Part shown: piece by piece, positions 1 to 5,434 of the stretch
Layout: each line of letters opens with the position of its first letter
Numbering within the stretch: position 1 is the first letter of the stretch
Assembly (NCBI RefSeq): GCF_002102475.1
Contig: NZ_MSQD01000001.1
Location: forward strand, 300,506-364,505
Length of the DNA stretch: 64,000 nt
Reading direction: 5' to 3'
From: Thermoanaerobacterium sp. PSU-2
GTDB taxonomy: Bacteria > Bacillota > Thermoanaerobacteria > Thermoanaerobacterales > Thermoanaerobacteraceae
Notes under the pieces: model-generated
What the model was told of the DNA's origin: nothing
Databases searched by the model: none
The model's input: only the letters and a program-made list of their open reading frames with translations
Program-made: the position numbers and the translations under genes

Positions 1-93
1 TCAATAATGCTTTTTAATGGCATTTTGACTGCACCCACTGATGCAGAAAACATCAAGGATGCAATCAAAACCATTGCAGAAATTATCAAATAA
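1..93 (+). CDS. 3' end of an unidentified gene (partial)
   Basis: An open frame enters from the left edge and ends at a TAA at 91-93, giving about 30 C-terminal residues that end in an amphipathic, Ala/Ile/Lys-rich helix. It faces the btuF-like gene tail to tail. Too little is present to assign a family. It is reported because the frame is open from base 1 and the stop sits just 21 bases before the end of the convergent gene, a normal gene-dense arrangement. Confidence 0.5.
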   Translation, partial: SIMLFNGILTAPTDAENIKDAIKTIAEIIK

Positions 94-114
94 AAGCTTT
101 TTCTCACTTTCAAT

Positions 115-1065
115 TTATTTAAATGCCTCCGGATGCAAATCTTTTGCAATTTCTTCCAATCCTAAGACAATTCTATTAGAAGGCTTAGTGACAATGTCAT
201 CGTTGGATATTATAAATATTTTGCCATCTTTCGCCGCTTTTGTATCCTTATAACCTGCCATATTTTTTATTTCATTGGCGTTTGCAGCATGTGGTGATGT
301 GATTATCACATCAGGATTTTTCTGTACCAGTTTTTCCATGCTGTACTGTGCCCATCCGTTTGCATCGCTGGCTACATTGTTTCCACCAGCCAATGTTATA
401 AGCTCATCGATGAATGTTCCCTTGCCAGCCGTCCAGTTCCCATTTGTATCAACAACATAAAACACATTTACTTTCGGCAAATCCTTCACTTTATCATTGA
501 TCTCTTTAATTTTATCTTTCATGCTGCTTATTATTTCATTTCCCTTTTCTACATTGCCTGTTATCTCACCTAATATCTTTATTGAATCATATATTTGGTT
601 TATGTTTTGAGCTTCCAATACCACCACTGGTATGCCTGATTTCTCGATAGTCTCCATCTGGTCCTTCCCAGAAAGATTTGATGCAAAAACTATATCAGGT
701 TTCTGAGCCATTATAGCTTCAATATTAGGCCCTTCATATCCTCCAACTTTCGCAACGCTTTTTACCTCCGGCGGATAATCGTCGTAATTAGTAACACCAA
801 CAACATTTTTGCCAGCGCCAATTGCGTAAATCAGCTCGGTCGTTGATGGAGATAAGGATACGATCCTCTTAGGCTCCTTTTTTATCGTAACTTGCCTACC
901 CATAAAATCAGTAATTTTCAATGGGAATGTAGCCTTAACTTCCGTCTTCACAGAATTAGCATTAGTAGATGCTTTTTCCTTTGTAGTTTGAGAACATGAA
1001 ACAAGACTTAATGAAAGAACTGCTACTATGATGAAAATCGAAATATTTTTAATCCACTTTTTCAC
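115..1065 (-). CDS. btuF: BtuF-like cobalamin ABC-transporter substrate-binding lipoprotein
   Basis: Extracytoplasmic binding protein of 316 residues. A lipoprotein signal peptide ends in the lipobox LSLVSC near residue 24, followed by a linker and a periplasmic-binding fold of the BtuF/FepB type (motifs PKRIVSLSPSTTELIYAIGA and GPNIEAIMAQKPDIVFAS). The start is GTG behind a strong AGGAGGAG site. The family binds vitamin B12 or ferric siderophores; the cobalamin riboswitch directly upstream makes B12 the likely ligand (inference). No permease or ATPase gene follows, because the next gene leftward is convergent, so it must work with a BtuCD pair encoded elsewhere. Function fairly sure, ligand likely. 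Confidence 0.85.
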   Translation of the reverse strand: MKKWIKNISIFIIVAVLSLSLVSCSQTTKEKASTNANSVKTEVKATFPLKITDFMGRQVTIKKEPKRIVSLSPSTTELIYAIGAGKNVVGVTNYDDYPPEVKSVAKVGGYEGPNIEAIMAQKPDIVFASNLSGKDQMETIEKSGIPVVVLEAQNINQIYDSIKILGEITGNVEKGNEIISSMKDKIKEINDKVKDLPKVNVFYVVDTNGNWTAGKGTFIDELITLAGGNNVASDANGWAQYSMEKLVQKNPDVIITSPHAANANEIKNMAGYKDTKAAKDGKIFIISNDDIVTKPSNRIVLGLEEIAKDLHPEAFK

Positions 1066-1131
1066 TTAGATCTCTCCTCCTAAATTATTTATAAAGATTT
1101 GAAACATAGCCAAAGCACATAAACATTAACT

Positions 1132-1163
1132 CAAAAAACTAAGGCATACCGAGAAGGTATGCC
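1132..1163 (-). terminator. Leader terminator of the B12 riboswitch
   Basis: On the minus strand, an 8-bp perfect stem (GGCATACC/GGTATGCC, five-base loop, 1143-1163) is followed by TTAGTTTTTTG. It lies between the aptamer and the btuF start, so it is the probable transcription-attenuation platform of the riboswitch. Confidence 0.8.
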
Positions 1164-1228
1164 CCATATTTTCCAAAGCAAATATGTATCACATTACCAA
1201 CCTCCCCTCCGAAGGTGTTTTTCACATC

Positions 1229-1386
1229 TTAAGGCAGGTCTCCTGGCTTGCGACTCATCTTTAGCTCAACCTTCCCAGTTTCACCAGTGGTTTTTTGAGC
1301 CTCATCATCGCTTACAGTAGCGGGGGCTGCAGCGGCTTCTCACCGCTTTCCCTATTAACCTTTCGGACCTTAAGACCATATTTAGT
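1229..1386 (-). ncRNA. Cobalamin riboswitch (aptamer)
   Basis: Reading the minus strand, the region carries the conserved cobalamin aptamer blocks in order: GGTTAATAGGGAA near the 5' end, a GGTGAGAAGCCGC-type core followed by CCCCCGCTACTGT, and the 3' B12 box AGCCAGGAGACCTGCC at 1233-1248. The family binds adenosylcobalamin and lowers expression of B12 uptake or synthesis genes. A hairpin with a T run follows before the btuF-like gene, so control is probably by premature termination. Confidence 0.93.
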
Positions 1387-1394
1387 TTAACTAT

Positions 1395-1423
1395 ATTATA
1401 TCTTTAATGCAAAATTGCGTCAA
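1395..1423 (-). promoter_or_regulatory. Sigma-A promoter of the riboswitch-btuF transcript
   Basis: Minus strand: -35 TTGACG (1418-1423), 17-base spacer, -10 TATAAT (1395-1400). The predicted transcript start is only a few bases before the aptamer. Confidence 0.75.
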
Positions 1424-1474
1424 TGAAAATAAACGGCCTTTTTTTTGCAATAATTTGTCATGAATTTTTTCATC

Positions 1475-1591
1475 TCATCCTGTATAAATTTTTACTACTG
1501 TAATATCCAAAATCACAAACATGATGAATACCGCTAAAATAATTGAAATCAAAATAAATGCCTTTAAGATAAACTCTCTGTATTTTTTCAT
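1475..1591 (-). CDS. Tiny single-helix membrane protein
   Basis: A 38-residue frame: short basic N-terminus (MKKYREF), one hydrophobic helix of about 22 residues, and a short polar tail. GGAGG lies 11 bases before the ATG. It stands alone about 80 bases downstream of an ECF-type promoter (1671-1702) that matches four others in the window. It resembles in layout the 36-residue protein at 9505-9615: Lys-rich start, Lys/Ala-Phe-Ile stretch, single helix, aromatic end. No function can be assigned. Promoter, ribosome site and protein-like composition together support it as a real small gene. Confidence 0.6.
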   Translation of the reverse strand: MKKYREFILKAFILISIILAVFIMFVILDITVVKIYTG

Positions 1592-1670
1592 CCCGCGCTC
1601 TGCCTCCAATTTCTATAAAACAGATTATCTATATAACGAAAATTTCACGAGATTAATTTCCTCTCTGAAT

Positions 1671-1702
1671 ATATAGACAAATTTCTTCCTCATTTTGTTA
1701 CA
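1671..1702 (-). promoter_or_regulatory. ECF-type promoter, copy 1
   Basis: Minus strand TGTAAC (1697-1702), 18-base spacer, GTCTATAT (1671-1678). It matches the promoter of the ECF sigma gene at 7887-7920 and three others, although its spacer is one base longer. It reads toward the tiny membrane protein at 1475-1591. Confidence 0.6.
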
Positions 1703-1726
1703 GTTTTTTAAAAAAATTTTTATGTA

Positions 1727-1750
1727 TAAAAAAATAGCCCAAAGGGCCAA
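1727..1750 (-). terminator. Terminator after 1790-2452
   Basis: Short GC-rich hairpin (TGGCCC/GGGCTA, three-base loop) followed by seven T on the minus strand. It separates the upstream gene from the ECF-type promoter that follows directly. Confidence 0.6.
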
Positions 1751-1789
1751 TTATCAAATGAAATGTGCAGTATCAAAAAGCACACTGTT

Positions 1790-2452
1790 TTAATGAGTTT
1801 CAAAACGCAAATCCGATGTAAGTTCGAAACTATCATAGTAAAAGTACAATATCCCTGATTTAGTATCCAAAAAGAATAGTTTATTAGTCGTATAGTTAGT
1901 TCTAAAAGAAGTTGAACCTTTGGACTTTGTATTTGTATATAAATAATAGTATCCATCTTTTTTCACTTTTGGAAATGGATATTTTTCCCCAAGCGTTAAA
2001 TTAGGTTGTGGCAGTGATTTTGCTAATAAGTACGGGATGACAGAACCAAACTTCCATCCTTTTTCTTCTGCAGCTTTTATGAAATCATCCATTTGGGTCT
2101 TATTGAACTTTAAAATGATATAATGCAATTCTTCATCCCTATCACCTGTATAGTTATTCTCCAGCACATTAACTGATCTTGGAATGTAGATGCCAGTTTG
2201 GGAGGCGACAAAATATTGTGGCCCAGAAAATATCTTAGAAAAAATCAGTATACACAATCCCAAAGTAAAAAGAATACCAGCCGTTATCCCCCACCATTTT
2301 ATGAGATTTCTATTTCCAAATCGCCTCCATTTATAAAGCGAAAAGCCAAGCCAAACAATCACCAATACAGCTACATTAATAAGAAATATTTCATATATGT
2401 AAACCATGCGATTGCCTAAATTGCCTAAATACAATTGCGTATGCAGATTCAT
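1790..2452 (-). CDS. Two-helix membrane-anchored hypothetical protein
   Basis: About 220 residues of unknown function. Two hydrophobic segments occupy roughly residues 20-41 and 50-72, followed by about 145 residues predicted outside the membrane, with aromatic-rich short strands and no recognisable catalytic motif. The ATG at 2450-2452 is chosen because GAGGTG lies six bases before it; a GTG three codons upstream overlaps that site. A sigma-A-like promoter (TTGAAC, 17 bases, TATGAT) lies just upstream. It belongs to a block of similar membrane-anchored unknowns (1.5-5.1 kb) and may share their envelope role, but this is context only. Confidence 0.7.
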   Translation of the reverse strand: MNLHTQLYLGNLGNRMVYIYEIFLINVAVLVIVWLGFSLYKWRRFGNRNLIKWWGITAGILFTLGLCILIFSKIFSGPQYFVASQTGIYIPRSVNVLENNYTGDRDEELHYIILKFNKTQMDDFIKAAEEKGWKFGSVIPYLLAKSLPQPNLTLGEKYPFPKVKKDGYYYLYTNTKSKGSTSFRTNYTTNKLFFLDTKSGILYFYYDSFELTSDLRFETH

Positions 2453-2494
2453 TGATATCACCTCACATCATATAGCGAATGTAGTAGCTGTTCA

Positions 2495-2517
2495 AGAAAA
2501 ATAGCCCCATTAAGGGA
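2495..2517 (-). terminator. Terminator after 2520-3155
   Basis: Minus strand hairpin (GTCCC/GGGGC with TTAAT loop) followed by TATTTTTC, directly after the stop codon. The hairpin plus the adjoining coding end is repeated, degenerate, near 5300-5378. Confidence 0.5.
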
Positions 2518-2519
2518 CA

Positions 2520-3155
2520 TCAATACATTTTTATATCAAAATTTTGCAGCAATAAGTCTTCTTCCCCGCCATCCCATTTTATTATCAATTTTATAGGCTT
2601 TTTGATTGAATCTAATATTTTCTGCCTTTCATCTGCATCTATTTGAGAGAAATTGGGTAGCCATGTAGATCTGCTAACATCAATACAATTATCTTTTTTC
2701 TTTGTATTTGGTACATTTAAATCTATTCTCTGTTGAATTGGTGTTCCAAAATACACAAGTCCAGATACTACATAAGGCTCAAGCCCTTTATCAAGAAATA
2801 CAACAATTTTAATGTTATTTAATTTTTCCTTACTAATGTTCTCAACTCTTATAGTATAATTCAGTGAAGTGAATTCATTTGAATCTTGTGTTTTTTGGAT
2901 GTCTTCAGCAGAATCCAAACCATTCGTCTTTGTATTATTATTTTTCCCAATCTCAATCGTTGTATTGATTTTAAAATGTTTGCTTTTCGTCGTATAATTC
3001 AAATTAGGTGCATCGTTTGTTTGATATAGATAAATTTGAAAATGACTTTTATTATAGCTGTAGTAATCATAATATATAAAAAAGCTCAATACAACTACTG
3101 CTATTAAACATAAGATTATTATGCGCTTATTTTTTATAAAATCACCTCCAGCCAT
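2520..3155 (-). CDS. Single-helix membrane-anchored hypothetical protein with uncertain start
   Basis: Up to 211 residues: a basic N-terminus, one transmembrane helix near residues 10-27, then an extracytoplasmic domain of about 180 residues rich in Asn, Thr and Lys. No family recognised. The start is odd. The in-frame ATG at 3153-3155 has no good ribosome site and lies inside the end of an older reading frame. A textbook GGAGGTGAT sits seven bases before codon 7, which is ATA (3135-3137), not ATG. Either ATA is used or an ancestral ATG mutated. The 3' end (2524-2630) recurs at 4384-4490 with about eight differences, and more weakly at 5327-5378. Confidence 0.6.
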   Translation of the reverse strand: MAGGDFIKNKRIIILCLIAVVVLSFFIYYDYYSYNKSHFQIYLYQTNDAPNLNYTTKSKHFKINTTIEIGKNNNTKTNGLDSAEDIQKTQDSNEFTSLNYTIRVENISKEKLNNIKIVVFLDKGLEPYVVSGLVYFGTPIQQRIDLNVPNTKKKDNCIDVSRSTWLPNFSQIDADERQKILDSIKKPIKLIIKWDGGEEDLLLQNFDIKMY

Positions 3156-3279
3156 ATTCTTCAGTTATCCTATCACCCATACGATAATTGTACTCGGCTT
3201 GTTGTGTAATCCAATTTTCATCATAATAATGTGGTATGACATTAGCATAAAGATCTGCAGGAAATGGCGCCAATTTCTG
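3142..3279 (-). pseudogene. 3' fragment of a lost gene
   Basis: Minus strand frame of about 45 codons with normal composition (ends MGDRITEEYGWR), stopping at TGA 3142-3144. It has no ribosome site or credible start and is preceded by a stop (3280-3282). Its last codons contain the GGAGGTGA that would serve the next gene, the usual layout of two coupled genes. It is best read as the truncated end of a former upstream gene. Family not recognised. Confidence 0.45.
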
Positions 3280-3411
3280 TTAATAATATTATAAACCAAT
3301 TATCGTCATCTGGGAAGGTGCTAAATTAGGTCAATTTTTCTGTCACCCTTTGTCAATCTATGTAATATATTGTCGAAATCGCCACCGTTTTTCGGTCATA
3401 AATAAACCACA

Positions 3412-3437
3412 TAAAAAAACAGGCTTGAAGCCTGTTT
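3412..3437 (-). terminator. Terminator of the Rpn-type gene
   Basis: Perfect stem AAACAGGCTT/AAGCCTGTTT with almost no loop, followed by seven T on the minus strand, directly after the stop codon of 3444-4307. Confidence 0.85.
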
Positions 3438-3443
3438 ATGATC

Positions 3444-4307
3444 CTAATTCATCAATTTTTTTATCTCATCTTTTGACAACTCTGTAATTTCTGCTATTCT
3501 GTCGATGTCCATACCTTCTTTTAACAACTTCTTTGCTATTTTTATACTTTTTTCTTTTTCGCCTTTTTCAATACCTTTTTCAATACCTTTTTCCATGCCT
3601 TCTCTAATACCTTGTTTAATGCCCTTTTCTAATATCATTTTGTACGTCTCAGATTCTTCAATCCTAAACATCCTCATCACCTCCGAAAAAACTTTCTCAA
3701 TAACTTCTTTTTTAAAGACTATGCCCGATAATATCTCTGCCTTAAACGCTATGTCTTTCTTTTTGTTTATGTCTAATGGAATATCTTTTATAGCCTCAAC
3801 ACATCTTTCCAGATATTTTTCTCCTTCTTCTTTCCTTCTATTTTTGTCCATCAGCGGAAGAAGGGAATACAAGTCATAATAGTCTGTCTTTAAAACATCA
3901 GTATATTTTATGTCACCAACATTTATTGTTCTATATTTATAGTCTAATATGTTCTGTTCTCCAAAGTCGTAATTTAAGCTACTTTTGATGTTTGCATTAT
4001 CTTTGCCTATATAAATTACTATCTGATATGGCAAGAGATCATGCTTTTCCATTATCTCCAGGGAATATCTTAGCATCCTGTAAGGCATCTTTTCATCATT
4101 TTTCGATTGAAATTCTATGTGCACAGCCACATTTCCTTTGTCAGTAGTACATTTAAATATCATATCGCTGTCTCTGCGTTCTACTCTTGCAAATTCTATA
4201 TTTAGTTCATCAATCTTTGTGTATTGGAGACCTAAAAAATAGCTCATTATGTCATCAGCCATATCAGAAAAAATATTTTTCATCGTTATATCGTATTTCT
4301 GGCTCAT
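3444..4307 (-). CDS. Rpn-family PD-(D/E)XK nuclease / putative transposase
   Basis: 287 residues. The N-terminal two thirds match the Rpn (recombination-promoting nuclease) family: MSQKYDITMKNIFSD start, conserved Asp in RDSDMIFKC, and the catalytic strand VHIEFQSKND, whose E-x-Q replaces the classical E-x-K. The C-terminus has the family's tandem EKGIEKG/MEKG repeats followed by the helix LLKEGMDIDRIAEIT. Related proteins promote RecA-independent recombination in E. coli. The ATG at 4305-4307 is chosen for the GGAAGGAAG before it. It is flanked on both sides by repeated 3' gene ends, so it may be involved in, or a passenger of, local rearrangement. Confidence 0.85.
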   Translation of the reverse strand: MSQKYDITMKNIFSDMADDIMSYFLGLQYTKIDELNIEFARVERRDSDMIFKCTTDKGNVAVHIEFQSKNDEKMPYRMLRYSLEIMEKHDLLPYQIVIYIGKDNANIKSSLNYDFGEQNILDYKYRTINVGDIKYTDVLKTDYYDLYSLLPLMDKNRRKEEGEKYLERCVEAIKDIPLDINKKKDIAFKAEILSGIVFKKEVIEKVFSEVMRMFRIEESETYKMILEKGIKQGIREGMEKGIEKGIEKGEKEKSIKIAKKLLKEGMDIDRIAEITELSKDEIKKLMN

Positions 4308-4383
4308 ACTTCTTCCTTCCATCTCTCTTTATCTTACCTTTATTATATCATACGAATATTAAAAATACAGATTATTGCTCTAA

Positions 4384-4490
4384 CATTTTTATATCAAAAT
4401 TTTGTAACATTAAGTCTTCTTCCCCACCGTCCCATTTTATAATCAATTTTATAAGCTTTTTGATTAAATCTAATATTTTCTGCCTTTCAT
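4384..4490 (-). pseudogene. Duplicated 3' end of the 2520-3155 gene
   Basis: A 107-base stretch aligns with 2524-2630 without gaps and with about eight substitutions. Translated on the minus strand it still reads ERQKILDLIKKLIK, then KWDGGEEDLMLQNFDIKM, close to the intact C-terminus, but no gene body precedes it: the next gene (4501-5052) ends 11 bases upstream. It is a remnant from duplication or recombination between neighbouring paralogues. Confidence 0.8.
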
Positions 4491-4500
4491 ATAAATTGAT

Positions 4501-5052
4501 TTAGTTTGTAATATCGTTATGGACTGTAATTTCTTTTTTCTTTAATTGATCGACGTAAATGTATATTGTGAAATCATTCTGTTCTTTTATCAATTTGTCT
4601 AATTTATCGTCAGAAATGTCTGGCATATATATGCTAAGAACAGAAGACATTGTCTGATTATTGTTATTGTTGGGATATACATAAGCTATGGGCGTCATAT
4701 TACTCCCTATCAAATCTGCATATTTCTTGGGATATATTATTTGAAATCCAATTTTATGATTTTTTATAGCATTATTTATTCCAGGTAGTGTGTATGTCAC
4801 AATAAAATTTAATCCCTGTCCTACTTTATCGGAAACCTCCATTTGACACCTTTGTATTGATAAATTGCTTACTTGCACATTGTTAAGAAAAAATTTTTCT
4901 TCGTCTTGTTGTAATTGTTTCATATTTGTTGATATGGTTGTATAATTAACGGTATTTCCCTTGTGTGCGAAAATAAAATACAAACCCAGTAATACAATCA
5001 CGATGCCAACAATTGTGAAAATAATTGTTTTCTTTTTAATTTTTATTGACAT
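4501..5052 (-). CDS. Single-helix membrane-anchored hypothetical protein
   Basis: 183 residues. A very basic N-terminus (MSIKIKKK), one transmembrane helix at about residues 9-27, then an extracytoplasmic domain of about 150 residues with beta-strand character and a run of five Asn near residue 130. No known family recognised. The ATG at 5050-5052 has GGAGG eight bases upstream. An ECF-type promoter (5244-5273) lies about 190 bases upstream, with the remains of another gene between. The layout resembles the 2520-3155 product, so a paralogous origin with diverged sequence is possible. Confidence 0.65.
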   Translation of the reverse strand: MSIKIKKKTIIFTIVGIVIVLLGLYFIFAHKGNTVNYTTISTNMKQLQQDEEKFFLNNVQVSNLSIQRCQMEVSDKVGQGLNFIVTYTLPGINNAIKNHKIGFQIIYPKKYADLIGSNMTPIAYVYPNNNNNQTMSSVLSIYMPDISDDKLDKLIKEQNDFTIYIYVDQLKKKEITVHNDITN

Positions 5053-5231
5053 TGAAACGTCCTCCAATCTATAATCTACAATCTTCCATGGTATTACACT
5101 TTCTTCCTTCAGACAATCAATTGCGTATCTATCTTTATCACAAAGTGCAAAAATATCCTTGTTTTAAGAGATTAGCAAATAGACCTTTAGGACTAAAATC
5201 GTACCACCCTAAAACTTTTTTCGCTAAATTA
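5053..5231 (-). pseudogene. Frameshifted remnant of a gene upstream of 4501-5052
   Basis: Minus strand translation gives VLGWYDFSPKGLFANLLKQ in one frame, then, after a one-base shift near 5160, DIFALCDKDRYAIDCLKEE and VIPWKIVDYRLEDV in a second frame that runs open into the downstream start. Both pieces have normal protein composition and lie directly after an ECF-type promoter, so they look like one former gene broken by a frameshift and lacking its 5' end. Family not recognised; the reading is inferred from composition alone. Confidence 0.4.
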
Positions 5232-5243
5232 GCTCTCCATAAT

Positions 5244-5273
5244 ATAAGACAAATTTTTAAAGAATTTGTTACA
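5244..5273 (-). promoter_or_regulatory. ECF-type promoter, copy 2
   Basis: Minus strand TGTAAC (5268-5273), 17-base spacer, GTCTTAT (5244-5250). The surrounding 40 bases are nearly the same as at 23767-23796, pointing to a common ancestor. It reads toward the gene remnant and 4501-5052. Confidence 0.6.
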
Positions 5274-5299
5274 ATTTTTTAAAAAAACTTTTTAAGTAT

Positions 5300-5378
5300 A
5301 AAAAATAGCCTTATTGAGGGCATTAATATATTTTTATATCAAAATTTTCTAGCAATAAATCTTTTTACCCATCATGAT
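5300..5378 (-). repeat. Third, decayed copy of the terminator plus 3' gene end
   Basis: The minus strand reads D-G-stop-K-D-L-L-L-E-N-F-D-I-K-I-Y-stop followed by a TGCCC/GGC hairpin and T run, aligning with the end and terminator of 2520-3155 (about 2500-2578). An in-frame stop and loss of the upstream part show it is non-coding now. An ECF-type promoter follows directly. Confidence 0.65.
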
Positions 5379-5393
5379 TTGCTTTTTGAAGTA

Positions 5394-5432
5394 TATAAGG
5401 TTAAGGATACTTTTCGTATCATTAACCTTATA
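5394..5432 (-). terminator. Strong hairpin after the beta-propeller anti-sigma gene
   Basis: Long inverted repeat TATAAGGTTAAnGATAC/GTATCnTTAACCTTATA immediately after the stop codon at 5435. The following T run on the minus strand is poor, so it may stabilise the message as much as terminate it. Confidence 0.55.
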
Positions 5433-5434
5433 CA

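Noticed and set aside
41..253. 70-codon plus-strand frame at the left edge
   Set aside because: It lies antisense to the btuF-like gene over most of its length, has no ribosome site, and starts inside the frame that is open from base 1.
1425..1474. GGCC-containing T-rich stretch after the tiny gene at 1475
   Set aside because: No paired stem could be found, so it is not called a terminator.
1720..1956. 78-codon minus-strand frame
   Set aside because: Out-of-frame overlap with the 1790-2452 gene and its terminator; composition is poor.
3500..3625. Short tandem repeats that could suggest a CRISPR or satellite
   Set aside because: They encode the EKGIEKG repeats of the Rpn-family tail; there are no spacers.
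3505..3879. 124-codon plus-strand frame rich in Ser, Phe and Pro
   Set aside because: Antisense shadow of the repetitive EKGIEKG part of the Rpn-type gene.
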